Shown here: positions 13,101-28,100 of the stretch, piece by piece
How positions within the stretch are numbered: position 1 is the stretch's first letter
Layout of the letters: each line of letters begins with the position of its first letter
Assembly: GCF_964340395.1 (NCBI RefSeq)
Contig: NC_135549.1
Span: 34,784,832-34,848,831, forward strand
Direction of reading: 5' to 3'
DNA length: 64,000 nucleotides
Source of the DNA: Glandiceps talaboti
Taxonomy: Eukaryota > Hemichordata > Enteropneusta > Spengelidae
The notes under the pieces: generated by a model
Databases searched by the model: none
What the model was told of the DNA's origin: nothing
Seen by the model: the letters and a program-made list of their open reading frames with translations, nothing else
Translations under genes and position numbers: made by a program

Positions 13101-16100
13101 TACCAAATATTTTGTTACTCTAAGTCCAAATAAAATGTATGTGTGTTTGTGTACATTATGTTTGTGTGTGTACATTATGTATGTATGTCTGTATGTATGT
13201 ATGTATGTATGTATGTATGTATGTATGTGTGCATGTACATTATTGTATGTGTTTGTGTGTGTGTTTGTGTGTCTGTGTGTACATTATGTATGTGTGTGTG
13301 TGCGTGTGTCTGTGTGTGTACATTATGTATGACAGTCTGTTTGTGTCTCTGTGTGTACATTATGTCTGTGTGTGTGTGTGTGTGTGTTTGTGTGTCTGTG
13401 TGTGTACATTATGTATGACAGTATGTGTTTGTGTCTCTGTGTGTACATTATGTCTGTGTGTGTGTGTGTTTGTGTGTGTCTGTGTGTGTACGTTATGTAT
13501 GACAGTATGTGTTAGTGTGTGTGTCCATGTGTGTACATTATGTATGTGTGTGTGTGTGTCCATGTGTGTACATTATGTATGTGTGTTTGTGTGGGGGATA
13601 TGCATGGTATGTATGATGTATTCTCCATCTATTTTTTGCCTAGCCTCTCTTTACATACCTGATCATCAAACTCAATGTCAGGCTCTGGAAGTCCAAACAA
13701 AGGAATGGGTTCTTTTTCTGATTTTCTATTACCTTCATTTTCATTGCATTCTGTGGGTTTTGCTGTTGGTGTGTCCTGACCTGGGATGGCAAACAGCACA
13801 AAACATTACCAAGAAGAATTATTGTAGTTACATATTTGATAAATTTAGATGCTGTAAAACAGAGCAATTTGGGAAATGATCAAACTGTGAAAAATATATG
13901 AAAAATATATGTTGTAATGGAAATGCCAACAAAACATTCACCAAATGTAAACTGAATGCCTTCCGTAAGGGCAAACCTTTAGATTGTTGTTCCTTCATGC
14001 CAAGTTGAAATGAAAAATACCGCCAATGGCGTTGTAGCACAACTGTACAGTTTCTAAAAATGTTTATCCATATGGTAGGCCATGCAACCAGTAAGTGTTC
14101 ATTTGTTGAATGACTATGCAGTTGCCTATCCAACCATGTTGCTAACTTTACGATATATGCTATCATTTGGCTGTTGCTATGGGCGTGGTCATGTTGTTAG
14201 ATATATTTGCATACATATTTTATGTTTTTGTTCACTTGTGTATGAATTCCTGATATTATCTTTGCAATATACATGATTATTTGGCTGTTGCTATGGGCAT
14301 GGTCTTGTTGCTAGGCATATTTACATATATTTTTTGAATGCTTATTCAATTGTCTATTAATCCCTGTTGTTATCTTTGTGGAATACACGACCGTTTGGCT
14401 GTTGCTATGGGCGTGGTCATGGCTACTAGGTTATTTGCATACATTTTTTGAATGTTTACTCACTTGCCTACCAGATGATGTTGTTATTTAACCAAAATAT
14501 ACTGCCATTCGGTTGTTGCTAAGGGCATGGTCATGGTTGCTAGGGCCAATTTTGTCAAAATGTTTTGAAGAAAATCTGCAGAATAACACTTTCAGAAACA
14601 TCTCACCAAGTGTCAGATTCACTAACCAAGTACTTTTTGAGATATAAATTTTTGACCAAAAATGAACATTCTTAGGGACGACATCGAAATCAAAAGCATC
14701 CTAATTACACGTCGTAACGAGTAACGACGAGTAGCTACTAGTAGTTACGATGTACTACGCGAAACAGGAGATAATGAGGTGTTCAAGTTCATGAATAACT
14801 GACAATAGATAATCAGTTCACTTTTCTTTGTTTCCCGTAAAGACGTCGTCTTTAAGCGTAGATACGCATAATTTTTTATCGCCAACACACAATAGATAGT
14901 GATTCTCACCTTCCGTGTTTCCAATGATGACATCGTCTTCTATGGTAGTTGATCGTAGTTTGTCATAATTTTCGATCGTCAGAGAAAACCACGTACTCCA
15001 GCCAGTAATGTGCTGATGAAACTAGTACTGTACATGTTTTTATGAGTGCAAGTTCATGGGCAATATTCATAAAAAGAAACAATAAGATACGCACGAAATC
15101 AAAGTTTCAATATTCAGTAAATCTTTTCTCGAACATGACGGTATGTATACGAAATTTATTGTGATGGACGCATGGACGTAATATTGTAACAGTCTAATAA
15201 CAGTAAATCTTTGAGGAAGATTATCGTACAATTGTGTGACTCTCAAAGCATCAATCGCGGTTAGACTTTCTTTTTGTTTTTTGCACGGTCGACAAACTAA
15301 CAGTACAACTTACAAGTTACAAACTCACGCTTGGCGGCCATGGTAGGGCCAAGAAATGCTGTTGAATTTCCGGGTTGCGGAAGTGCAGTTTTGACTTCTG
15401 ATATCATCGAATAACGGGATTTGTTTTATATATTCTAAAACAACAACTAATTTTTTATGTTTCTCAGTACAGTAACATTCCTAAATGATGGGGTTGAGTT
15501 GAGAAATCGCAATGTTCGGCAACACGTGGCATGATGCATGACGTCGGTAGATAAACATAGAGACGCAAGTGATGAACGTATTCAGTTATTCATAGCCCGA
15601 AATTTTGTTATATAAATGATGTTTTTCCTCAAAAATTTGAAGAAACAAAACGTTTTTAGGTGATTTCTAAATCAATCAAATCAAACGATATATTAATGCG
15701 AGACAAACTTTAGTTTTTGTGGACAATGTTCGAATTCGACTGACGAATCCTGCGACTCGAATCTAACACGATCAATGCACCATTCACCAGCCAGACGAAA
15801 ATGGTTGACATGTTTGTTGACTAGCCGAGAAGTGCATAAGGAACTTGTGAGGCAGTCCGAATAAATAGATGTAAAATCCGACGTTTCGAATAAAAATTCT
15901 TCTTCAAGGTATTTTTAGGCAATACATATTAGGTAAACATCTGAATATATCTGAAACACTTAGTTGACTAGCCGACTGTACGAATGCCATAGAATTAGAA
16001 GGCATCGAATGAATAACATTGAAAAAAGTAAGCGTGAAACTGATTTGCACAGGAAAGAAAATCTTTTTGTTTCGTTATTTTTTTTCACGATGAAGACTAC

Positions 16101-19100
16101 GCATAAATGGTCGTAGTTTGGGCTCATGAATAACGGACAATAGGTGTTTACTTTTTATTGTCTACAACCTAAATACATGAATATGCGTTGAGACTTATGA
16201 ATATTCACCGTAGTACATCGTAACTACTAGTAGCTACTCGTCTTTACTCGTTACGACGCGTAATTACGATGCTTTTGATTTCGATGTCACCCTTACATCT
16301 AATTGCATATCACTCATGGAATCATTGTATGCTTAATATTTTTTCGTCCATACATCCCTAGATGCATTCCCTTTAAATTTTAGCCCTAATTTGCATATTG
16401 CTGGTAGAATCATCATGTCATGAACAAATCTTACTTTACACCCCCTTAAGAATGTTCCCACCAAATTTCATACCAATCTGCCCAGTAGTTTCTGAGTTTA
16501 AGTTTTTTGACCAAAAATCACATTTTTTGACCCAAATCACACACATCGTTTTGATTTGAACAATTTCTCAACTAGACACCCAAGTTAATGGACCTACCAA
16601 ATATCATGGCAATCATTTCAGCGTTTTTTACTTTAAGTTGTTTACACACACACACACACAGACAGATGCCGGGCAATCCCTATAGTACTACTGAACCTCA
16701 GTTCAGTTGCGCTAAAAATCATGGTTTTTAGCCCTAATTTGCATATCGCTAATGGGATCATCATGTAATCAATAAATTGATCTGTACATCCCCAGAAACA
16801 CCCCTGTGAAAATGCAGCCAAATCAACTAAGTACTTTTAGAATGATAGATTTTTGACCAAAAAACACATTTTTAGCCCTAATTTGCATATCACTGATGGA
16901 ATCATCTTGTCCTGAACAATTCTTAACTAAACACCCCAAGAACATTCCCACCAAATTTCTAGCCAATCTGCCCAGTACTTTTTGCCATAATATGGGGAGG
17001 TAATATTTTAGCATTTATACCCACAGACACTGCCAATTAGTCAGAAAGTGTGAGTAAATATCGGTAAATGTTGGTTAATAAGACATGTAGAGTGTAGTTT
17101 TTGTTTACTGATGTCTGTTACAACCACTAGCAATGTATTTTTTCACAATGCTGTTGAGTTTTGTTCACCTAGTGACTACGCTCGTCATAGTCTTAGTGCT
17201 AACGTGTACCCCTTATGACGTCATAAAATCCTGTGGTCTAGGTGGGACTGGAAATACCCGAAAACTCTCGAAGTAAATCCGAAGGGAAGTGACTGAAAAA
17301 AGGTCACTTTAAGGTGTTTGCAGACGCTTTTGGAAAGTTTTAAAACCAGAATGCATTTCACAAACATGTCGTCTAGCAAATTAGCGATAGTGAATCTGAG
17401 CATTTTGAATCACATTTAAAGTCACCTCGTTGAATAATTGAAAGGCACAAATATGATTGGATAGATTCTCCTTTAATACCAACCTTGCCCTGAAGACTTT
17501 CCTAGAAGCCTGTAGAGTCTGACAGATCCTTCATCCAAGCATCCCTTGCAAGCATCCAAATCAGTTTGTAGCTGTGACAAGTCAGCAGATAATGTATCTC
17601 CCTGTGCCTTGATCACATCAATGTCAGTCAGTGATTCTATTTTTTCTTGGCAATTACGAACTCTGACGTACAGTTTATATACAACACATAGATAATGGGT
17701 ATTACATGGACTATAAACACAATGAAATCGTTTGTGTGTGTGTGAAATAATGAAATGGGAAGGGCAAATAGTAAGGGGAGTGCAAATAAGATGAAAATTG
17801 TATATTGATCACACTCAATTGTATTAGATGTATCAAGTAAGAATTTGAATACTTCATAATTGTGCCCTCTGATAACTGTCATTAATTGTTGTTGCGAGTC
17901 ACTATGGCAACAAATGGATTTTCATGTGTTTCACTACATACATGTAAATAGTAAAGTACAAGGGTGTGGCACAAGAAATAGTTGTGTGTACCTGGTTGGT
18001 GAGTGAAACTGACTTAAAGGGGCACACTTTATTTTATCACATGCATGTACCATACATGTATTTCATAGTAATTTAAGCCTTTAGAATAATTCGTTCAAGG
18101 TTCCAACAGAATCAATAGGAAAGTAAAAGTTAGAAGTGAATGCAACGTTTTGTCTACAAATAGGTTTTCCTGTGTGACACTATACATGTCAATAGGAAGG
18201 GATAAAGGGGAACATCATTGCATGATCAAGGTGCATATTAGGCATATCAAAATGCTGTGTTCATTTCTAATTGACCATTCCAAAGTAATACTAAATATCC
18301 TAATAACAGCCTGTATGTTTGATTATGGTAGTAATACTTTACATATCGATCCTTACCTCTTTAAAGCAACTTGTAAATGTAATTCAAGACTATGAACTGC
18401 TACTAGTACATCCCCACCAGGTAAAGCAGTTTCTTTCCTGTTGAACCTAACATTTTTCTCATCATCTTTCTCCAAAATCCCAATTCTGTGAAAATTGTAA
18501 CTTTTTTGGAGCAAGTTCAAACAATCCTCCATGGCTGCATCAGATATTGTCAATATATTGTCTAAGCTTTGATACAATTCATTCTCTGAGAAAAAAATAT
18601 ACAGATAACAAGACTTACAAGGCAATCAATGTAAATCTGGGTATAAGCCTGGTGATTGAAAGTCATTAATTATGCAAATTATCATTATAACTTAAAAGCT
18701 ATGCTAACAGGCTTTATCGGATATGTGTGCTTTGTTATGGTTGATGTATGTGCTAAATGATAAGGAAATTGAAGTGTGTATTCTTAAGATCTAGCTTAAT
18801 TACTGAAAATCACTAATTATCAGATTACTCATTAAAAGTAAAAGCAATATCAACAAACTTCATAGAACAGGTGAACATTTTTATGGTGGATATATGTGTT
18901 AAGAAATTATATTAAATTTAAAGCTTGTATTTTTAAAGATATAGCCTATTATTATTACCAAAAATAATTAATTATGCAAATTACTCATTAAATATTTACT
19001 AAGTAAGCTAAATCAACAAACTTTATAGGACATATGCACTTTATGGTTAACATATGTACTAAATTATATTGAATTTGAAGTATGCGTTCCAAAGATATAG

Positions 19101-22100
19101 CTTAATTACTTAAAACCATTAGTTATACAAATAACTCACTAATGTGCATTGGATGTTTACCAAAATCGAATCAATTCTTGTCATTTACCATATGGATGTG
19201 ATGTGTAGCATAGCATTAGAATGTATGCAGTATTTTTTTACATATAATGTAAACAAACAAACAGACGGACACACAAACACACACTCAGACAGACAGAAGT
19301 GTCACATAACCTCCCCTTACAGGAAGTAAAAAGTTAAAAATGATACATTAAAACTTATTTATTACATGTGTATTCCTTTCCAATCTTTGCTTAAAGCTCT
19401 CTACAATTATTACTCATGGTACAGATCTATAGTAGCACAATGGCCATTTACACTTCCTCAACTCCCTGGGGAGCACATGATCCACTACAGCCTCTATAAG
19501 CACATATCCCAGTAGGATTTAAGCATTCACATTGCAACCTCTATCCTACCAGGTTCTCAATTGTACAGCAGGGTTGACTGAGGCACTATCGTTGTTCAAA
19601 TCTTGCCCAAGGGACTTTAACCATTCAGAAACAAATTACTCCCTTGGATGTGGGTTATTCAATGAATTTTGGGGCTAAAAGAAGGAGATCAACGAGACGA
19701 AAAAGACCATCGTAAGAGAGGAGGCTATGTACATTTGTCCTTTGCCTCGAAAAATTCCTACAGTTATTGGATAGGTGTTCTTACACGTCATGCTACTTTG
19801 ACGGCTGCCAAAGGTACTACGCTAACGTCAGTCAACAGACTTTCATCATTTTATTTGCATGACTGTGTGACTTATTCTTAGTGGAATGCAAGGTTAATGG
19901 ATGGTAAAGTTATAGTACATTATGCACTCATTAATTTCAAACCATACCTACGTCATTATGATTAGTGGATTACAGAGAAAAATGGAACCCTAGTAGAAGC
20001 TAATATTTCATTGTCCATCTCAGGCTACACTACATTGCAAACACCACATTGTCATCATAAGGGTGGTGCTATAGTACTGATCATGAGATCTAATCATAGG
20101 ACTAAGAGGAACAAGTGTGATCATTTTAAGTCTTTTGAAGTGATGGATGTGAATATCTACACAGGAGTTTTGTCCTTCATATAGTAATTTACTGCCTTCC
20201 ATACTCAGCGAAACACAAATTCACTGTGAAATTGTTTCTGTCAGAAATTGGCACTTTAATGGAAAATCTGTTACTCGCACCTGGTCACTGGTTAATTGCA
20301 GGTGACTTTAACATTCATGTCAATGAAGCAAGTAACAACAAAGCTTGTCAATTCAATGATCTCGTTCAATCTGACTCAGCATGTAGTTGGGAGTACACAT
20401 CAGAATGGACATACCTTCGACATAGTACTGACCCATGCCTCAGAGTCATGGCTGGGAAATTTTATGATTGACAATAAGTTGCCTTTAGATCATTCTGCTA
20501 TTTTACTTCCATGATCACTCACCCACCTCCATCAAAGGTCAACAAGGAGCAGCGTGTTGCATTAAGAACATCAACTTATTGGAGTTTAAACCTTCCCTTA
20601 CAAACACACTCAAATCTGCTGAAACAATTCTTGAGGTAAATCAGCTGACATAGTTGACATTTCTGCATTGGGAAGTTTGATCGATATGCATGCCCCTGCT
20701 AAACAGAGAACTATCATGTTATGTCTCCTCGTTGGACATGGGACATGCCTACTCTTCAAGATGACATGATGGAATAAACCATTCAACAATAAAGGATGGG
20801 TCGGGTATGGGGAGGGGGGGGGGGGCTGTTCAAGCATGTCTGAGTTATGGCTTTGGACATGGAAAATTTGCAAATAAAATGGCTGCCAGGTGGCCATATT
20901 GGATTGCATCACAACAACAATGAATATGCACATGTATGTTGTATGTCATAGAACACTGTCCTAATACCAACTTTGAATGAGATCTGTTCAAGCATGTCTG
21001 AGTTATGGCTTTGGACATGGAAAATTCGCAAACAAAATGGCTGCCAGGCAGCCATATTGGATCGTATCACGATGAAAATGGATAAGCACATGTATGTCAT
21101 AGAACACTGTCCTAATACCAACTTTGAATGAGATCTGTTCAAGCATGTCTGAGTTATGGCTTTGGACATGGAAAATTTGCAAACAAAATGGCTGCCAGGC
21201 AGCCATATTGGATCATGTCACGATGAAAATGGATAATATGCAAATGTATGTCATAGAACACTGTGTTTTTTAGACATTTTTAGCTTCTGGAGAAGTATGC
21301 CTTTTTTTTGTTTGAATCCTTATTTTATCTGATAACTCCTTGTATGGTCACTTTCAGTCCGCATATCGTGAGGGGCACGGCACCGAGACGGCACTTTTAC
21401 ATGTGTTTAATGATGTCATGCTTGCTCTTGATAAGCAACATCATGTCAACATTCCTGTACTTTTGGATTTGTTGGCGGCATTTGACACCATCGACCATGA
21501 CATTCTCTTGGACAGGCTGCGTTCCTGTTTTGGCATTCAGGGGACTGCTTTTAATTGGTTCAAGTCATTACTCAAGGGTAGAATGCAGCAAGTGTCCATT
21601 ACGTCAATGGTGTCAGATACACGCCTTTTGAAGTATGGTGTACCACAGGGTTATGTGCTTCATCTTGTCTTGTTTGCTTTGTAAATTACTCTGATTGAGG
21701 ACATCATCACCCGCCACGGCTTAAATTCAGTTAGTTATAATATGCTGACAACTCCCAAATGTACATCACTTGTGTTTCCTATGCTGACCCCACTGTTGTT
21801 CCTTGTATAGATGAGATCCATAATTGGATGATGACCAACAAGTTGGCACTCAATGATGGGAAGACAGAAGTTGTTTGGTTCTCATCTCACAACAGTAGGG
21901 GCCGGTTCCCGGTCTGTCGAATCGGATGTGTGGGTGGGAGATGCCAAGATATCGCCATCAGCTGTTGTGCGTGACTTAGATGCGATGTTGGACTCTTTTT
22001 TGGACAGATGGATGAGCATATTCACTGGTTTGCAGTGAGGTGTAGATGAGACAAGCACTGAAAAATTAGTAAATACATTTGTGACATTAAAGTTGGATTA

Positions 22101-25100
22101 CTATAATATCAAGTTTATTTTTCAGCTTACCTGTACCTGACATAAAATTAACAAACTTGAGCACATTCAGAATTGTGCCACTTGGCTGGTTGCCAGGAGG
22201 ATAGGTCATCATACTGACATGAGTCCTATATTTAAAGTTGCACTGGCTCCCAGTTGAGGAGTGGATTTTTTAAAATTCTTTGTATTGTGTTCAGAATTAT
22301 CCATCATGGAGTTAGTACCGAGCTTCTTCTCAGAACTAATTGATAATGATCGCCCAGTACACAACACAAGCGAGAGCGTCGGGTGCATGAGATTGAAGCC
22401 TTTTTCTATTAGGGTGACTTTTTTTTGGTTTCTCATCTCCAGTGGAGTAGTCAGGCTGGGCGGGTGGGTGGGCGAAACAAAAGGGGCAAGGAAAAACAAT
22501 ATATTTTTTTCAGTTCTATTCTCTGTCCTTTCAGTCTCTCTACAACTTCTTTTCTCTTCTCTTTTATTGAATTCCTTGTTACAGGTCCATTTCCTTCATT
22601 TTAGCAAGGCTGACAAGTCTGTAGAACAACTTTGTAAGAAGATGAATACTTATCATCCTGATGGATGTCTATCTGTAGCCATGAACTATTGTATGATTTT
22701 ATCAGGAGTACTAAATACATTCGTCCTATTAGACAAAGTGGCATTGACATTGCTAGCAATTATTTCAAGTTATCCAATTTGAACTTTAGTATGTAACTCT
22801 TTGATTGTCATCAGTCAATCTGATTAAAATCTGATGTGATAAAAGCAGCTAGATGCCTTTATTTACCTCTATATGTCCATCATTTTGTATTGTTTGTTTT
22901 GTTGTGAGTGATCGCTGCCTTCCCACATCTGAACCTGTGTATTACAATAGACAATCGCGTTTGAATCTCGCGCTTTTGATTGGCCAATCAGTTGCCATAC
23001 GTTGGCAGCTGCACACTGCACTGGAGAAATTGAAGCGTGTTGATTGGTTGTGAAAACCTTACAATGTTGTCGACATTCAATGGGACTGTCTATTACACAG
23101 GTTCAGATGTGGTAAGGCGGCGACCACTCGGAAAAAACAAATGACACAAAATGTAAATAAAGGCATCTAGCCACTTTCACCACATCAGATTTTAATCAGA
23201 CTGTCATCAGTGTGCTAGAGGAACTATCATTTTTATATGTCATTGATTGAAAATCATTACTTATATGAAATTTTTTTCTTCTCTGTGAACTCAAAATAAT
23301 CCATCAGACAACATGTTAACATTTCTAGAACTCAGTACTCCTTTGGGATTTACTGTATAAAAGTAATAATGTAAACATCGGTAACATGCCATGTATGTGT
23401 ACACAATTAAGACTGTCTTGGTTGACCTTGCAGTACAGTATACATTACGCGTTTTCTGTAACTTGTATTAGTGTTGTTACTAATGTTAGCAATATGAAAT
23501 AGCAAGACGTTGTTGCATAGTGTCGACACCAACGACAAACTTACATTCAAACATTTCAATCTGAAAATATAATAAATGATCAGCTATCACTGCTCCTTTT
23601 AAGTCATTTTGTACAATTTTTGTAACATCCATGCCTAAAACCTGTGTTTATGACACAATTGAAGCTTGTAAGTTGTAACAAACATCATGAGCCTGCTACG
23701 TGAATCTGTGATAATTTCATTTATTGCACATGCCCAATGAACAAAGAATGTCTTCCAAGGTCATGTATGTCATGGGTCATGAAACACATTACCTTTACGG
23801 AGTCGGTCATTTCCCCGATGATGCAACTGATTTAAAGCTATAAACTGGTCAATTTTTTTTTTTGAGGAATGCAATATGCCTTTTCACAATTTTAAACATA
23901 CTTTTGAAAATGATAGAAATATTCTGAGCTATTACATTGCAGCAAAATGTACTGGTTCAAGGCCTTTCCAAAATCTTCCAGAGCCTGAAGATTTGGCTTT
24001 CCGGGCTGCTGGGACGGCATTAATTTCGAGCCCTGTCCCTCCAACCTCAATAACTTCTGCCATGAAAGACACATGCTGCTCCAATGTGACAAGGGGGTGG
24101 GGGTGGGGGTAGACGCCATGAGGAATGTTTGATGTTCATTCGAACCTTACAATCTTGCAGTGTTGTGTTGCTAAGAAGAACTAAGGGGTCGGTCGAAAAT
24201 AAAAAAAGTGTTTTTTTCTGATTTTGGAGCTGAAAATTAGGGTCTGTTGGGAGATGGAAAACAGAAAAATAAATAGGGCCACCCTTATATAAAGGTCCCC
24301 ACATAAAAACCTTCTAAATTATATGGTGATAGGACCTTTAGTGTATATGCACCAAAACTGTGGAATCGTCTTCCACTGGATCTTCGGTTGACAGAGAAAT
24401 TTGAATTATTCAAGGCACATCATAAAATATTGAATTTCATATTTCATTTTATTCTTGAAGTGTTTGGGTCTCCATTTTTCTAATGTGTCCTGTATGTTAT
24501 TTATACATTTTAACAATTTTTTATGTAATTTTTTTTTTCTCTGAATCATATTTTTAACATAGAGACATGTATTGTCACAATTTGTGTAATTGTCTTTAAA
24601 CACTAAATTATTTATTATACCAAGTGGTCCAGAGTCTAACCATGCACCATCATAACTCAAAAGTTCTTTTCCTTCAACAAAGACAAACCAATTGAGTTCT
24701 TACATACCTGACCAATGCTTGACATCTTCATAAGCTTCCATACAGAAACACATTGTAAGTCTTCTAATGAACTCTGAACCTTGATCACTTAGAAGGTTTG
24801 ACATAGTCTGGTTACAAAATACAACAAAGTCAAAGACTTAGATCGCTCAGAAGGTTTGACATAGCCTGGTGACATAATATAACATAGTCAAGACAAAGAT
24901 TTCGTGGAAAATGTGATGTTATTTCATGTACAGTATGGTTTTCCCATAAATCCTTGCAGGAAATCCCCCAAAATGGCAGAACATAATTATGTCAAGTGCA
25001 AAAGGGCTTCTTTACATGATTTCAAAGATGAATGACCGAGGTGCTATTTTATCACCATAAATTCATATGTAAATTGATAGCAGGATACTGTATACAGGTG

Positions 25101-28100
25101 TGCTAATGGCAGGATACTGTATACAGGCATGCTAATGGCATGATACTGTATACAGGTGTGCTAATGGCATGATACTGTATGCAGGTGTGCTAATGGCCTG
25201 ATACTGTATACAGGTGTGCTAATGGCATGATACTGTATGCAGGTGTGCTAATGACATGATACTGTATGCAGGTGTGCTAATGGCCTGATACTGTATACAG
25301 GTGTGCTAATGGCATGATACTGTATACAGGTGTGCTAATGGCATGATACTGTATACAGGTGTGCTAATGGCATGATACTGTATACAGGTGTGCTAATGGC
25401 CTGATACTGTATACAGATGTGCTAATGGCAATATACTGTATACAGGTTTGCTAATGGCATGATACTGTATACAGGTGTGCTAATGGCATGATAATGTATA
25501 CAGATGTGCTAATGGCATGATAATGTATACAGGTGTGCTAATGGCATGATACTGTATACAGGTGTGCTAATGGCAATATACTGTATACAGGTTTGCTAAT
25601 GGCATGATACTGTATACAGGTGTGCTAATGGCAATATACTGTATACAGGTTTGCTAATGGCATGATACTGTATACAGGTGTGCTAATGGCAATATACTGT
25701 ATACAGGTTTGCTAATGGCATGATACTGTATACAGGTGTGCTAATGGCATGATACTGTATACAGGTTTGCTAATGGCATGATACTGTATACAGGTGTGCT
25801 AATGGCAATATACTGTATACAGGTTTGCTAATGGCATGATACTGTATACAGGTGTGCTAATGGCATGATACTGTATACAGGTGTGCTAATGGCATGATAA
25901 TGTATACAGGTGTGCTAATGGCATGATAATGTATACAGGTTTGCTAATGGCATGATACTGTATACATGTGTGCTAATGGCAGGATACTGTATACAGGTGT
26001 GCTAATGGCATGATACTGTATACAGGTGTGCTAATGGCATGATACTGTATACAGGTGTGCTAATGGCAATATACTGTATACAGGTGTGCTAATGGAATGA
26101 TAATGTATACAGGTGTGCTAATGGCATGATAATGTATACAGGTGTGCTAATGGCAGGATACTGTATACAGGTGTGCTAATGGCCTGATACTGTATACAGG
26201 TTTGCTAATGGCATGATAATGTATACAGGTGTGCTAATGGCATGATACTGTATACAGGTGTGCTAATGGCATGATACTGTATACAGGTGTGCTAATGGCA
26301 TGATACTGTATACAGGTGTGCTAATGGCGTGATACTGTATACAGGTGTGCTAATGGCATGATACTGTATACAGGTGTGCTAATGGCATGATACTGTATAC
26401 AGGTGTGCTAATGGCATGATACTGTATACAGGCATGCTAATGGCAATATACTGTATACTTGTGTGCTAATGTCAGGATACTGTATACAGGTGTGCTAATG
26501 GCATGATACTGTATACAGGTGTGCTAATGGCAAGATACTGTATACAGGCATGCTAATGGCAAGATACTGTATACAGGCATGCTAATGGCATGATACTGTA
26601 TACAGGTGTGCTAATGGCAGAAATACAAGACTTTTCCTTTATCTACACAAGTCTATGTAGAAGATACATCCACCCTCAAATACTTTACTTCTATATTGAT
26701 GAATGGTAACATGATAAAATGAATGGCAAGAAATAAATACTTAAAAGTGTTGCACTATGCAGGAAATAGCTGGATTTGGCTAATTGACTGAAAGTCAAAG
26801 TTAATGATTGTTTACAGCTAATAATATAGGGATAGAAACATTGATAGAGTCTCTATGTATTATCAAAGTTTTTGAGTTATGCAGTAAATCATGATTTTTA
26901 ACTATAAATATGGCTATCATTCAGTTAAAAGTTATGTGAGCACCAAAAGCATGTGTTATATATTCCTCTTCTGCTATTATTCTGCATTACCTATATACAT
27001 CATTATGAAAACAATTGGTCCACACATAAATTCTACATATGTATAGAATATGCAAGAAATAGCTTGATTTTGATAATTTTGATAATAGGTTGAGGTCAAA
27101 GGTCACTTTCTTACAAGAAAGCTTGCATGTGATTATATGGGGTTAGACACTTGAATGGACTCTGTAAATTGACGATTTTGAGTTATACAGGAGTGTATTG
27201 ATTTGTTACTCCAAATATGGCTGCCATTCAGTAAAATGTTTAGACTTTCGACAGTTGTTCGTGCCTTTTTTACTACGTTTTATTTGAAATGAAAGTCATC
27301 GCCTCTCTCCGATCTGGAGCAATACTGTAACCGTGTACTGATAGCAACAGTGAGTGCCGAAGGCACAAGTGAATGTTCCTATCAGTACGCATTTAGCAGT
27401 CAGTGCTACAGAGCGAGGAGACAACTTTGTTTTAGATGAAATGTAGCAAAAAAGGCATGAACGACTGTCTATAAAATGTTATATGACCTCGAAAGCCATC
27501 CTTGTGTATATTTTTCTTCTCCTACCTGTGGATATGATTTAAGAGAAATTGGCAACACATGGATATGACAAAGTATATATCTGTGATAGGCAAGAAATTG
27601 CTGGCTTTAGATAACTGACCCTGAAGGTCATGATCAAGGTCAAATGTCAATTTCTTAAAAGAAAGATTAACCTGATAAGGGTGAGCCCATTTTTTCCCTG
27701 TTTTTCAAAACCTGACCACCACAAATTTTCAGCTTCTTTTTTTTTACCCACTATTAATATTTTCCAGAGCAAAGTGTCTGGACTGTAGACATCACTACAG
27801 TCAGGCAGCAGTGACAACATTTTACGAACAGAATATTTCTTTCATGACAAAAGTTATTCAAGTAGGGGCCTGAGAACATGCCAATTGTGTAGAGAAGCTG
27901 GGAAAGGGTTTGTTACCAGGAATCCAATAAAAAGAAGACAGGAGGAAAATGAACGGCAGAGAAACATTAAGATGATTTCTTTATTTCTTTATTATATTTT
28001 TCTGAATTGATCGACTGACCCATGCTATGAAAAAGTAGGGTTAGATTTATAGGGGTAGACACTTGAATGGAATCTCTGTATATTAATAGGGGCAGACACT

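Larger units (their letters stand above)
14017..16714. mobile_element. Family A element, copy 1 (split by a Harbinger-like insertion)
   Basis: Hairpin end: CGCCAATGGCG then TTG then TAGCACAACTG at 14021-14045. Body: four diverged units of 110-120 bp around TTGGCTGTTGCTATGGGC, then units of about 150 bp around CCTAATTTGCATATCACT. Other end: a (CA)n tract, hairpin CTGAAC-CTCA-GTTCAG at 16691-16706, then a GCGCTA version of the inverted motif. The element at 14675-16292 interrupts it, and removing that insertion restores the usual family A order. No ORF. Confidence 0.75.

Noticed and set aside
13139-13879. 246-codon open frame in the GT-rich tract
   Set aside because: It reads as Cys/Val/Tyr low complexity produced by (TG)n and (TATG)n and runs over a true exon on the other strand.
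14910-15015. Longer exon open in another frame (HITGWSTWFSLTIENYDKL)
   Set aside because: The frame is open and has an AG before it, but its phase does not fit the GTGAGT donor at 15328. The 30-bp exon at 14939-14910 fits better.
19585-19605. tRNA B-box-like GTTCAAATC suggesting a tRNA or SINE
   Set aside because: No A box, acceptor stem or clover-leaf could be built around it.
22261-22782. 173-codon ORF as a host exon
   Set aside because: It starts in LINE sequence, crosses low-complexity pyrimidine DNA and has no vezatin or other match I recognise.
25078-26617. Regularly spaced short repeats resembling a CRISPR array
   Set aside because: Units are directly adjacent with no unique spacers, and the genome is eukaryotic. 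The same holds for the 37-, 38-, 45- and 51-bp arrays.
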